Assembly (NCBI GenBank): GCA_020631485.1
Contig: JAHDHC010000008.1
Coordinates: 4,199-51,093, forward strand
Reading direction: 5' to 3'
Source: Candidatus Altimarinota bacterium
Lineage (GTDB): Bacteria; Patescibacteriota; Gracilibacteria; BD1-5; UBA6164
DNA: 46,895 nucleotides
The first letter of the stretch is position 1. Each line of letters starts with the position of its first letter. The position numbers and the translations under genes are program-made. Shown here one piece after another: positions 22,888 to 32,553 of the stretch. The notes below the pieces were generated by a model. It searched no databases, was not told the origin of the DNA, and worked only from the letters and a program-made list of their open reading frames with translations.

Positions 22888-24222
22888 CTACATTGGCTCA
22901 TCGTGCATGCCTCTTTCGATTTCGACAAACTTCTGATTGTTTTTTTGAAACATAAGTTCTACGTTTCAAATAGGTCCATTTCTATTTTTCCTCACAAGGA
23001 CATCTGTGACTCATTTTCTTTCTGTAAATTCGTCATAATACTCTTCTCTATAGAGCATCATCACGATATCGGCATCTTGTTCAATAGATCATGATTCACG
23101 TAAATCTGACATGATAGGTCTTTTATCAGGACGAGATTCAAGTCAACGGGATAGCTGTGATAATGCAATAATTGGTACATCAAGTTCTCTTGCAAGAGCC
23201 TTGATTCCACGTGAGATCTCACTTACTTCTTGGACTCTATTGAGAGAGTTTCCATTTGACATGAGTTGGAGATAGTCAATGATCACGAGATCCAAACCAC
23301 TTTCCATCTTAAGTCTTCTTGCCTTACTCTTAAACTCTACAAGACTTCCTCCAGCACTATCATCTATATATATATTTGCATTTGAGAGTTTCTCCATCGC
23401 TTCCCCGATTTTTGAAAACTCATCATCTTCCAGTTCTCACTTTGCAAGTTTCCATGAATTGATCCCCATAGCACTCGCTATCATTCTATCTGTGAGTTGT
23501 TCTTTACTCATTTCTAGTGAAAAAATAGCTATATTTTTTTTGCTAAAACCTATATTTTGTGCAAGATTTAGGGCAAATGCTGTCTTTCACATACTTGGTC
23601 TTGCTGCCAAAATCACCATATCTCAACCTTTGAGTCCTCACATTTTTTCATCCAAGCTCTTATATCAGGTATGGAGCCTGTGGTTTTTTATGAGATCAGG
23701 ATTTTCGTGGATTTCTGAAAACTCTTCGTATCTTTGAGTGAGGATATCGTTTATGTGTACAAGTTTATTTTTCATAAAAACTTGTGTTACCTCAAACAGA
23801 GATTTTTCTGCTTTATCTAATAATTCTGTAAGAATAGTTTCTTCGTCGTATCAACCTGCAACAATCTGGTTTCAGGCTTTTATAAGCTTTCTCAGGACAG
23901 ATTTGTTTTTTACTATTTGTGCATATTCAAAGATGTTTGCAGAAGTCGGAACTACTTCTGTAAGTTCAGCTAGATAGTTAAATCATCCTATAGTGTCTAA
24001 GAGCTTTTTATCATCGAGCTTTTCTTTTACCGTAACCAGATCAATAGCTTTATTTTTCTCATAGAGTTCACGAATAGTTTCAAATATATGAGCATGTCAT
24101 TCATCATAAAAATCTTCTTGAGCTAGAAGATCTCAGATTACGAGAAATCATTCTTTGTCAATGAGCAGACTTCATAATACTGCTTGCTCTGCCTGCTGTG
24201 AGCTTGGTGGGAGTTTTAACAT
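22888..24222 (-). CDS. dnaB: replicative DNA helicase
   Basis: Hexameric helicase that unwinds DNA at the replication fork. 444 residues, normal length. N-terminal domain QAEQAVLGSLLIDKE; Walker A ILAARPSMGKTAFALN; EMSKEQLTDRM; Walker B LVIIDYLQLMS; and the C-terminal LRESGSIEQDADIVMMLYR with the arginine-finger region. The start at 24222 gives MLKLPPSSQQAEQA, the usual opening. It converges with the small membrane protein gene through a shared terminator. Confidence 0.96.
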
Positions 24223-24325
24223 ATAGATACTTTTAAATCTATGAAAATATACAAACGAAAGAAAAAAAGTAAATACAAATACTTACTTTTATGATCAAAA
24301 TATGTGAAGAAAAAATGTTAAAAAA

Positions 24326-25120
24326 CTATTCAGAAAGTGCATTTATTTTTGCATTGATCTTCATGTCGTATGGAATAATCTTTGAGAGTTCTTTATATAT
24401 ATCTAATGCTGCTTCTTTACTATTGGTTTTTTCGTAGGCTTTTGCGAGTATATACATATTATCTGTGCTTTTTGGTGCAATTTTTAGGTATTTTTTCGAA
24501 TATTTAATCGCTCAGAGATAATCTCACACAAAGTAAGTCAGTTGCGAGAGCATGTTGAGTATCTCTTCATCATTTTTTTCTTCTCTATGAGCTTTTTTGT
24601 ATACTTCTATAGCTAGTGGGTATTTTTCTTGTACAGAAAGAACATATCACAATTTTTTCAAAAGCACAGTGTCCTCTGAGTGCACAAGGATAAGGTCTTT
24701 GTATATGTATTCTGCCTTTACATACTCTTCTTCTTCTATATACACATTTGCAAGCTCAAGGTTGAGATCTATATTGAACTTATCAATTGTAAGCCCTTCA
24801 ATAATAGTATTTTTTGCTGTATCAAATTCGCGCTTTGATAAGCTTATTTTTACTTTTTTTAAGAGCTCTTGAAGCTTGAGTTTTTCGCTATTGCTCAGCT
24901 TCTTTTTATTTTTTGTATGTTCTTTTACACTTGAATCATCTGATTTTTGGACTTTGACACTATATTTTTTTTCTTTTACTTTTTTTGCTGTTCATACACC
25001 AAGCATTCTTCTCAAACTGCGTGAACTCTTGAGAGAGATGTAAGCGATGTAGTACAAAATATAACACAAAATAATACATAAAAGTGCGATTTCTATACGG
25101 ATGAGAAGTGAAGCTTCCAT
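24326..25120 (-). CDS. membrane-anchored TPR protein
   Basis: 264 residues from ATG 25120. One hydrophobic anchor near the start (LCIILCYILYYIAYISL), a basic linker (KKVKEKKYSVK), then TPR-like helical repeats, e.g. AEYIYKDLILVHSEDTVLLK, AIEVYKKAHREEKNDEEIL and SAIKYSKKYLKIAPKSTDNM. TPRs form scaffolds for protein complexes; the partner is unknown. A TTG at 25183, directly abutting the dprA stop, would add 21 residues with another hydrophobic stretch and is a real alternative start, since adjacent stop/start junctions occur elsewhere in this window. Confidence 0.75.
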
Positions 25121-25183
25121 GTACTTAAGTGGAATTATAAGAATACTTTTGCAACATGATAGGTAAAATAATATGAAAATCAA

Positions 25184-26269
25184 TTATTTTAACTCGTATT
25201 TTCCCCCTTGGGCTTTATGGATAAATCAACCTATTTCTAAGAGTGAGAGCTTTAATGAGAGTTCACTTATATCTGTGTCAATTTTCTGGAAAAGTTCATC
25301 TATAGTGAGTGGTTCTCTGAGTAAAAGCTCATAAATAGTTTTTTCGAGTTGATCTTTGGGCTCAAACTTCTTTTTTTGATTAGTGTCAGATATATCGCTG
25401 TTGTATGCTACATTGTATTCTGTAAGTATATCTTGAGCATTTCTCACCATTTTAGCCTCGCCTGAGGCAATGAGCGTATTACATCAACCACTATTTTGTT
25501 TAAATATTTCTCACGGACAGGCAAATACTTCTTTTCACAATTCATGTGCAAGATTTGCGGTTATCAGACTGCCTGACTTTTCCTGTGCTTCAACTACGAG
25601 CACTCCGACTGAAAGTCCAGCTACTATCTCGTTTCTGATAGGGAAGTTATGCTTATTTCCAGGCTCTGAAAAAGGAAATATTGAAACTACAGCTCCACCT
25701 TGATCTACTACATCTTTGTAGAGATCTTTGTTGCTCAAAGGATAGCACTCATGAAATCATGTCCCCATGACTACTATTGTTTTTATTTTTTTATCCAGTG
25801 ATATTTTATGAGCAAAAGTATCACAACCAAGTGCTCATCCTGATACTATTTCAAAGTAGTTTCATATTCCTGGTATGATATATTCTATACATTTTTGTCA
25901 GTAGCTTGTGATCTTTCGAGAACCTACGATAGAAAACTTTGGCGAATTATCTAGCTTTCATTGTACATAGATAAGAAATGGTGGATTATGTATGTTTTTT
26001 AGACTTTCAGGATAATGAGTTTCATGATAGTATAAAACATCAACTGTATATTTCTCAAGCGTCTTTTTTATCTTATCGAGAGAGAATTGGTCTTTGTTTT
26101 TGAGAATAAAGTCTATTTGTTTCTGTCTATATCAGTAAGATTCTAGAAGTTCCCTACCGAGTGACTTATACAAGTCTTCCCCATCTGGAAAGTCTTTGTA
26201 TAAAACATGGAGTTTTTTCTGACTTATTCAGAGATTGTGTAGGAGGACAAAGTATATTTTATTTTTCAT
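25184..26269 (-). CDS. dprA: DNA processing protein DprA
   Basis: Binds incoming single-stranded DNA and loads RecA during natural transformation. 361 residues. Rossmann-like core motifs SIVGSRKITSYG, VSGGALGCDTFAH, VVMGTGFHECYP, IFPFSEPGNKHNFPIRNEIVAGLS and VVEAQEKSGSLITANLAHELG are all in family order. A C-terminal winged-helix domain follows (IDELFQKIDTDISELSLKLSLLEIGGFI). It supports DNA uptake in an organism with a small genome, but no com genes are in the window. Confidence 0.94.
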
Positions 26270-26387
26270 AGCTATTTTTTATATACAATATATATACTCA
26301 ATTTATAAGAAATAGCAAAACTAATTTTTTAGTTTGGAGTTTCGAAATATTATTTATACTAGTGCCAAATACCACTAAGCTATACAC

Positions 26388-27770
26388 ATGCCACAGGACA
26401 ATTCATCGGAAATATTTGTAACACAATGATTTTATAAGAGACTCGAAGAAAGCCAGCAAAAATATGCTCATATCATCATGATAGCTACAAAACCAGATAT
26501 CATAAAACAAGCTCCACTCTACAAAGAGCTTAGAGAAAGATGAGAGCTTGTAGTTCTCATACATACCGGACAACACTATGATTTTAACCTCAGTAAGTGA
26601 GTTCTTACTGAGTTTGGAATGGATGTTGATATTAACCTCAATATCTATGGGCAAATCCATAAGAAATTTAGCCTCGTTATCGAACGACTTTGAGATATAC
26701 TGGTAAATATACATGAAAATTATAAAAAAATCCCCGTGCCTTATGTTCACGGAGATACGCTTACAGCCACAACAGCGGATAAGGCAGCCTTTCTCAATAA
26801 GTTTGCAGTAGTACATGTAGAGGCTGGAATCAGGACCTTTACTCCAAACAAAGAGTTTTATCATAAACTCTTTCAAAAGTATGAACAGGGCGAATTTGAC
26901 TGGGATAAGTACTATACTTCACTTCAAGACTTTGATATTTATGAAACTGGAAGTATCGAGCCTTACCCTGAACAATTTGATACTCGTTGAATTGAGGCCT
27001 CTACTGGACTATTTGCCGCACCAGTAGAGCTCTACAGAAAAACTCTGAAAAAAGAGTGATTTCCAAAAGAACATATAAAGGTAGTTGGAAACACTATAGC
27101 TGATGCTATAGAAATATCTCGTGAAAAACTCTCTGGATCTAGCGCTTTTGAAAAGTTTCCCAATATGAAGTGAAAAGACTTTATATTTATAACAATTCAT
27201 AGAAGAGAAAACACTGAAAAAAAAGAACGTTTCCTTGTTATCTATTATGCTATTAAAAAGCTTATAGAAAACTGAGTATATGTCTGTTTCCTTGGTCTTT
27301 ATGCTTCTGAATTTGCTATTGATAACTATTGACTCAGAGAAGATATAGAGATGCTGAGAAAAAAATACAAGGACAATTTTGCATACGGACCAGCACTTGC
27401 ACACCATACGGAAGTAATAGATATGATCTCAAATGCTGGAGCAGTAGTAACAGATAGTGGAAGTATGCAAGAAGAAGCAAATATAGTCTGAGTTCCGTGT
27501 GTCACAGCCAGGTTCTGATCTGACAGAACAGAAACAATCCTTGACGGAGCCAATATCATAGCTCCACCAATAAACTCAAATCTGATTTTCGATATAGTAG
27601 TCTGAGCAATCGATAATAAAAAAATGAGAAAAAAACAACATCTCTACGGAAAGAATGTCTCAGCCAAGATAGTAGACGAAGTCCTAGCTATGCTCAAAAA
27701 AGATGGAAAACTCTTCAAATACGACGACGAACGTCTTGATCTTGAGCAATACTTTGATTGGAAGATATAA
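26388..27770 (+). CDS. wecB: UDP-N-acetylglucosamine 2-epimerase-like protein
   Basis: Interconverts UDP-GlcNAc and UDP-ManNAc for surface polysaccharides. 460 residues against about 370 usual. Signatures present are HTGQHYDFN, VPYVHGDTLTATTADKAA, VHVEAGIRT, TIHRRENTEKK (catalytic His region) and TDSGSMQEEANIVGVP. The extra length is an insertion of about 45 residues after the E-A-G-I-R-T motif (about residues 150-195), rich in Y, E and D (EQGEFDWDKYYTSLQDFD). It lies alone, divergent from dprA and convergent with a membrane protein gene. Confidence 0.88.
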
Positions 27771-27776
27771 AAAAAT

Positions 27777-27809
27777 TCTCCAAGACCCACATTTCTGTGA
27801 ATTTGGAGA
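27777..27809 (-). terminator. hairpin terminator, cassette element 1
   Basis: tctccaa and ttggaga pair around a second short helix (ccaca/tgtg). On the minus strand it is followed by a run of T (the A run at 27769-27775). It lies 3' of the minus-strand membrane gene 27826-28146. It is related to the elements at 29076 and 28248, with paired bases changed together. Confidence 0.7.
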
Positions 27810-27825
27810 TTATTGTCTAGGGGTA

Positions 27826-28146
27826 CTACGAGAGTAACCCATAAAAACTCAATACCAACAATCCGAACCACAGAATAGGTACAAAATTCAATATCCTCTG
27901 CCCAGACAGTTTTAGTTCTATTATAGAAAAAATAGCTGCCAGGATTAATAATCCTAAGACTACTTTAATTGCTATAAAGCGAAAACTCTCAACTGAGATA
28001 AAAGTCATTAATCCAATACAAAGCACTACTATTGCGATAGTGGTAAAAAATACTGTTTTAGCTAGATCCCAACCCTTTACAATATTCATTGCTATTGAGA
28101 AGAGTACAGCTACAGTTGCGAGTATAAATCCAATTGTAATTGCCAT
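27826..28146 (-). CDS. small membrane protein M1 of UGA-free cassette
   Basis: 106 residues, three to four membrane segments (ITIGFILATVAVLFSIAM, VFFTTIAIVVLCIGLMTFI, AIKVVLGLLILAAIFSIIE, and a final hydrophobic stretch). Family unknown. The start is set by a clear Shine-Dalgarno-type AGGAG in TATAGGAGAATCT, 11 bases before ATG 28146; an upstream in-frame start at 28176 precedes that site and is less likely. All seven glycines use GGN codons. It has its own promoter and terminator. Confidence 0.8.
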   Translation of the reverse strand: MAITIGFILATVAVLFSIAMNIVKGWDLAKTVFFTTIAIVVLCIGLMTFISVESFRFIAIKVVLGLLILAAIFSIIELKLSGQRILNFVPILWFGLLVLSFYGLLS

Positions 28147-28179
28147 ATACTTAGATTCTCCTATATTGAGTAACACAAT

Positions 28180-28206
28180 TCTATAGATATCTCAATTTTT
28201 GTCCAA
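28180..28206 (-). promoter_or_regulatory. promoter for M1
   Basis: On the minus strand TTGGAC, a 15-base spacer and TATAGA, ending 34 bases before ATG 28146. It is followed by a leader containing TCAATATAGGAGAAT (28155-28169), a 15-base sequence also found before M2. Confidence 0.5.
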
Positions 28207-28247
28207 TCTTGTAAATTAGCTTTAATAATTATAATTATATAAAAAAT

Positions 28248-28277
28248 GCCTCAGCACCCACATGTTGGGCGCGAGGC
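28248..28277 (-). terminator. GC-rich hairpin terminator, cassette element 3
   Basis: gcctcagcaccca and tgttgggcgcgaggc form a strong stem; the minus strand continues into a T run (A run at 28241-28246). It sits between M2 and M1, so the two genes are probably separate transcripts. Confidence 0.8.
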
Positions 28278-28330
28278 TAAGTAGTAACTCTCTACAACAC
28301 TGATGCTAGCAAGCATGGTTATATGAGAAA

Positions 28331-28741
28331 CTATGTCAAAGCAGGAAGACTAAGGTAAACGTTGTATGTAGCTAGCACTGCAACATAACCTACCATAATT
28401 CCAAAAGATAAATATATCAATCCCGATAAAATACATGCAAATCCTTCGTGTCTTTCCTTATATGATTCATATGCCTCAGTTAAAAAACTAATAGTACATA
28501 TAAGAAATCCCCAACTTAAACATGAATAGATAATGACATACTCAGATACTGGAATTATTTCACGCTTCATAAAAGCTGAAAGTATGCAGATTACACCTGC
28601 ATATACTAGAGTTGTCCACCAGTAGATTGGAGGTATTTTAGATACTTTACTCTCCCTTCCTCTTTTCACTGATAATAAAACCAAAGCACATACAATTGCT
28701 ATTACAATAGCCGCAAACATTACTCCTGAAACCCACTGCAT
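28331..28741 (-). CDS. small membrane protein M2 of UGA-free cassette
   Basis: 136 residues with four membrane segments: about 6-25 (GVMFAAIVIAIVCALVLL), 42-58, 68-88 and 105-128. Loops contain KRGRESKVSK and LTEAYESYKERHEG. Family unknown; layout and the ending (YLSLPALT) resemble M3 (ELSPPVS). ATG 28741 is preceded by TATAGGAGAATAACG, a well-placed AGGAG. All eight glycines are GGN. The gene ends in TAG, and the GC-rich terminator follows after 53 bases. Confidence 0.85.
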   Translation of the reverse strand: MQWVSGVMFAAIVIAIVCALVLLSVKRGRESKVSKIPPIYWWTTLVYAGVICILSAFMKREIIPVSEYVIIYSCLSWGFLICTISFLTEAYESYKERHEGFACILSGLIYLSFGIMVGYVAVLATYNVYLSLPALT

Positions 28742-28770
28742 CGTTATTCTCCTATATTGATGACTCGTTT

Positions 28771-28798
28771 ATTATAATATTTTCTTGTAAATATACAA
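28771..28798 (-). promoter_or_regulatory. promoter for M2
   Basis: Minus strand TTGTAT, 16-base spacer, TATAAT, 30 bases before ATG 28741. The same -35 hexamer and spacer length occur before M3. It overlaps a plus-strand promoter for the cysteine-rich gene. Confidence 0.55.
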
Positions 28799-28812
28799 TT
28801 ATTTTGTATGAT
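28785..28812 (+). promoter_or_regulatory. promoter for cysteine-rich gene
   Basis: TTGTAA, 16-base spacer, TATGAT, 33 bases before ATG 28846. It overlaps the M2 promoter face to face, so the two genes may exclude each other or be co-regulated. Confidence 0.4.
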
Positions 28813-28845
28813 ATAAGAAATTAATAAATTATAAATTCTTCCCAA

Positions 28846-29070
28846 ATGGATACAAAGTCAGCACTATTATCTGCAGTACTTGCAGCTTCTCAGACTTGAA
28901 ATGCAGAAGAAGGTCCAACATACACATGCGATCCTAATCATTATTTGTGTCCAGCTATTACTGAATGCTTGGAAACTACTCGTCTTAGCTACGACCAGTG
29001 CCTTGATAAAGTAATTGTCAATATTCAGCACTGTCCCTGGATAACACCTAGTGATGATATCCCGACATAA
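28846..29070 (+). CDS. small cysteine-rich protein, possibly exported
   Basis: 74 residues with five cysteines (C28, C35, C41, C52, C63; YTCDPNHYLCPAITECL...SYDQCL...HCPW). The start MDTKSALLSAVLAASQTGNA is mildly hydrophobic and could be a weak signal peptide with cleavage near ASQTGNA-EE. One UGA (G18) is in frame, so unlike its three neighbours it needs the alternative code. No Shine-Dalgarno site. The stop codon TAA directly adjoins cassette hairpin element 2. Family unknown; the cysteine density suggests disulfides or metal binding. Confidence 0.6.
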
Positions 29071-29075
29071 AAAAT

Positions 29076-29108
29076 ACCCCCAGTATCCACTCCTTGTGAA
29101 TCTGGGGT
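29076..29108. terminator. hairpin terminator, cassette element 2
   Basis: ccccag and ctgggg pair, with inner atccac/gtgaat pairing. The minus strand runs into TATTTTTT. It lies between the converging cysteine-rich gene (+) and M3 (-). Comparison with element 1 shows the same inner TGTGAATyTGG but CTCCAA/TTGGAG in the outer stem: compensating changes. Confidence 0.75.
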
Positions 29109-29156
29109 TAATTAATTTCCCTAATTATTAACATCTCCTTAGAGCAGAAGCAATAA

Positions 29157-29558
29157 TTAAGATACTGGTGGGGATAATTCAATCCCAGCCATAACGAAAA
29201 AATACAGTGCAGCAAGGGCAATAATAAATGAAATAACTGCCCACCCCCATAGAATTGGATTGAAGGGGTCATCCTGCTTTGTTTCTTGAAACTTAAGTAC
29301 AAATCTGCTTCCAGTGTAAACTAGCGGTAAAGCAAACAGACTACTGTAAATAAAGTAATCCAATGCTTGATACGAGACTTCTACTACTTTTTTATGCATA
29401 GAGATCGAAAATCCACCTATTATGAGGAAGTAGAAGATGGATACAGCTATATAGCAAATGTGTATGAGATTAATTTTCTCTCTAGTAAGAACTCTACTAA
29501 TAAGAAGAAACCATGCTATGGAAATACCTATGAATGAGGTTACTGTATACGTCAACAT
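29157..29558 (-). CDS. small membrane protein M3 of UGA-free cassette
   Basis: 133 residues, four membrane segments (TSFIGISIAWFLLISRV, ICYIAVSIFYFLIIGGF, DYFIYSSLFALPLVYTG, WGWAVISFIIALAALYFFV). Polar loops hold LTREKINL and KFQETKQDD. Family unknown; topology and ending resemble M2. AAAGGAGGATGACAA gives a near-perfect Shine-Dalgarno sequence 7 bases before ATG 29558, the strongest in the window. All six glycines are GGN. TAA at 29157. Confidence 0.85.
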   Translation of the reverse strand: MLTYTVTSFIGISIAWFLLISRVLTREKINLIHICYIAVSIFYFLIIGGFSISMHKKVVEVSYQALDYFIYSSLFALPLVYTGSRFVLKFQETKQDDPFNPILWGWAVISFIIALAALYFFVMAGIELSPPVS

Positions 29559-29590
29559 TTGTCATCCTCCTTTAAAATCATGACATTTAC

Positions 29591-29618
29591 AATATATAAT
29601 TTTATTGAAAAGATACAA
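29591..29618 (-). promoter_or_regulatory. promoter for M3
   Basis: Minus strand TTGTAT, 16-base spacer, TATATT, 33 bases before ATG 29558; same design as the M2 promoter. Confidence 0.55.
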
Positions 29619-29670
29619 TATTTTTGTGTAATATATCAATATAAAACCAGAAATAATTCTGATTCACAGT

Positions 29671-29700
29671 AAAACAAGTCCTCAATTAAGGACTTGTTTT
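29671..29700. terminator. bidirectional terminator after topA
   Basis: Perfect arms aaaacaagtcct and aggacttgtttt around caatta, just downstream of the topA stop on the minus strand. Confidence 0.85.
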
Positions 29701-29702
29701 GT

Positions 29703-31994
29703 TTAAGCTTCTGCTTCTTCTCAAGCTTTTTCTGCGAGTTGCTTGTTTACTTCATCCCAGACATCTTTTGGGATATTCTTCGCGATTTTCACATCTGGAT
29801 AGCGCTTAGCAGCGAGAAAAGGCCCACGACGAGAGTTTTTGACTACCATTTCTTCTCCTGACTCTTCATCTATCAAAAGACCTTTTTCCTCGAGAATTGC
29901 TTCGAGTATTTCTTCCTTTTCGTTTTTGATCTTCCCTATCCATTTTACTTTTGGATACTCACTTGAAGCGAGAAATGGACCATAACGTCCAGTTTTTACA
30001 ACAATAGTTCAGTCTACCCCATCGGGACAAGGTTTTCCTTCATATTTTGCTCTAAGGGCATCTAGCGCGTCTTTTTCTTCTTTTGGCTGTTCTATATGCT
30101 TACATTCAGGGTAATTACTACATCCTATAAATTTTCAGGCTTTTGAGAATTTATAGACTAGTTCACTAGAACACTCAGGACATTTTTTCCCGACAAGTTG
30201 TACTACTTTTTCAGCCTTTTCTCCGGCATTATCAAGATCCTTTTTGAGACTTCCTTCCCAAAAGCGTGAGAGCATCGTCTCATACTTCTCTTTCCCTTCT
30301 GAGATTTTATCAAAATCTTCTTCTACTTCTTTTGTGAACTTGTACTGCATCATGGTAGAAAAATATTGCTCTAAAAACTCTGTTACGACAAATGCTATCT
30401 CTGTTGGGCTAAGATGCTTTGTTGGAAGCTTTTCTATATAACCTCTATCGATGATCGTAGAAATAGTTGGAGCGTAAGTAGATGGTCTCCCGATTCACTC
30501 TGATTCGAGTTTTTTTACAAGTGAGGCTTCTGTATATCTCGCAGGGGGTCTTGAAAAGAGCTGTTGTGCGCGAATCAAAGTCGATTCTACTGTATCTCAA
30601 GTTTTGAGATCTGGAAGGATTCACTCTTTTCATTCGTCAGTTTCTACTTCATCATCAGTTCCTTCTATATACAGTTTCATAAAACCATCAAACTTGATTA
30701 CTTCTCATTTTGTGATCCACTCTTGACTTGTTGCAGTTTCTGGAGAAAAAGTAAAAGTTGTGACTTCTACGAGTGCTTCTTTCATCTGAGAAGCAAGAGT
30801 TCTGTTGTAGATAAGAGTGTATAGTTTAAGTTGTCCAGCATCAAGAACATTTTTGAGACTTGCAGGGCTTCTGCTTACTTCTGTTGGTCTGATAGCCTCA
30901 TGTGCTTCTTGCGCTCATGCCGATTTTGTGGTAAATGAACGTGCTGCATAATACTCTTTTCAGTGATCTTTTTCGATAACAGATTTACAGTCAGACTTTG
31001 CCTTGTCAGAGAGATGAACACTATCTGTTCTCATATAAGTAATGAGTCCTTCCCTCTCACCATTTCACAAATCCATTCATTCATAAAGTTTTTGTGCGAT
31101 GGTCATAGTTTGCTTTACTCAAAAACCATATTTTCTCGCAGCTTCTTGCTGGAGAGTAGAGGTAGTAAATGGAGCTCATGGTTTTCTTTTGCTCTCCTTT
31201 TTTACGATATCTTTGAGGGAAAATTGTATTTTTACAGTTTTTTCAAGTACTATTGCTCACTTCTTGTCTTTTGTCTCTTGTATATCTTCAAGTCATCAAA
31301 ATAGAGTTGAGAGAAGTTTTTCAGCGTCTTCACGGCTTTTACATTTTTTTACTTTACCAGAAATCTTTGAAAACTGAGCGTTGAATTTTGATTTTCCACT
31401 TGTTAGTTCAGTTGTGAGCTTCCATGACTCTTCTGGCTTATGGTTTCTGATCTCTATTTCTTTTTCTACGATAAGTTTGACTGCAACTGATTGTACTCTT
31501 CCCGCAGAAAGTCATTTTCTGATTTTTTGCCAGAGGATAGGACTCACTTTGTATCACACAAGCCTATCAAGCACTCTTCTTGCTTGCTGAGCGTCTACGA
31601 GGTTTATATCGACAGTACGAGGAGACTCAACGGCTTTAGTGATTGCTGTTTTGGTGATCTCGTGAAAAACTATTCTTTTGGCCTTTTTTGGATCAAGCTT
31701 GAGTACATTACACAAATGCCATCCTATAGCCTCTCATTCACGATCCTCATCCGTCGCTATCCATACTTCGTTTGCTTCTTTTGCCATCTTTTTGAGTCAG
31801 CTCACGGTCTTTTTTTTGTCATCACTGACTCAGTACTCTGGTGCAAACTTGTTTTCTATATCTATTCAGAGACTCTTGACTGGCAGATCTCTGATGTGCC
31901 CCATACTCGCGACTACTTTATAGTCAGGTCCGAGAAACTTTTCTATCGTCTTCCCTTTTGCAGGAGACTCCACTATTACTAAATTTTTTGCCAT
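29703..31994 (-). CDS. topA: DNA topoisomerase I
   Basis: Type IA topoisomerase that relaxes negative supercoils. 763 residues. Toprim elements [17 protein letters not shown] and [14 protein letters not shown]; active-site LITYMRTDS with the catalytic Tyr; [29 protein letters not shown]. The C-terminus carries a four-cysteine zinc finger ([16 protein letters not shown]...CSNYPEC) and two or more TOPRIM C-terminal repeats ([29 protein letters not shown]). The tail is acidic (EKAGEEAEA). Glycines of DREGEAIG and others are UGA. Confidence 0.96.
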
Positions 31995-32078
31995 TGTTTG
32001 AATTATTTTTCTAATAACTTCCTCCCACTGTATAAAAATGTATTTCTAAGTCAAAAAAAAGAGACACTGATATTTTAT

Positions 32079-32107
32079 TTGACTTTTTATAGCTTTTCAA
32101 TTATATA
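32079..32107 (+). promoter_or_regulatory. sigma70-like promoter
   Basis: TTGACT at 32079-32084, a 17-base spacer, TATATA at 32102-32107, 29 bases before the ATG at 32137. Confidence 0.55.
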
Positions 32108-32136
32108 TAAAAATATACTTTTTTAAAGAGTGAAAA

Positions 32137-32403
32137 ATGACGCAATGGAAAAACAAATCAAAATGAAGCCCAGATATTCATCACACGGAAGCGATTGTTG
32201 ACAATAATGGTGTTCTTTCATCAAATAAATCGAGAGTAAATGAAGTACTGAGAAGTAATTCATCGCTCACATACCATAAAAAAAATGCAGAATGAGAATG
32301 TATCTATACTAAGTGAATGTCTAAAGAAATACCTGAATACAGGTGACTTACACCGAAACAAGTTGTAATGAAAATTGAAGAGGCATTAAAATGAGACAGA
32401 TAA
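32137..32403 (+). CDS. small basic protein, unknown
   Basis: 88 residues, no membrane segment or known family. Regions include KNKSKGSPDIHHTEAIVDN, SNKSRVNEVLRSNSSLTYHK and a C-terminal helix LTPKQVVMKIEEALKGDR. One cysteine. Four or more UGA codons are in frame. A good promoter and downstream terminator support a real monocistronic gene. The layout resembles small basic phage-like or nucleic-acid-binding proteins, but this is guesswork. Confidence 0.55.
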
Positions 32404-32510
32404 GCTCGTACAAATCCTTTTTCAACTCTTTTGTAAAACAAGGACTATATTTATAATGTTAGCTGATTTTAAGTATATTATTTTTAATATGTTGTAGAAA
32501 ATTTTAATAC
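32404..32510. other. intergenic, nothing seen
   Basis: AT-rich stretch between the stop of the small basic protein and the terminator at 32511. I see no reading frame. Confidence 0.4.
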
Positions 32511-32540
32511 AAAAAAACTCTTGATCTAAAGAGTTTTTTT
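32511..32540. terminator. bidirectional terminator
   Basis: aaaaaaactc and gagttttttt around a ten-base loop, between two converging small genes. Confidence 0.75.
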
Positions 32541-32553
32541 GGAGTTTATCTAT

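Noticed and set aside
28147-28176. Longer start for M1 at 28176
   Set aside because: It lies upstream of the clear AGGAG site that precedes ATG 28146.
31491-31982. Long plus-strand frame inside topA
   Set aside because: Antisense shadow of a conserved topoisomerase gene with no protein-like motif.
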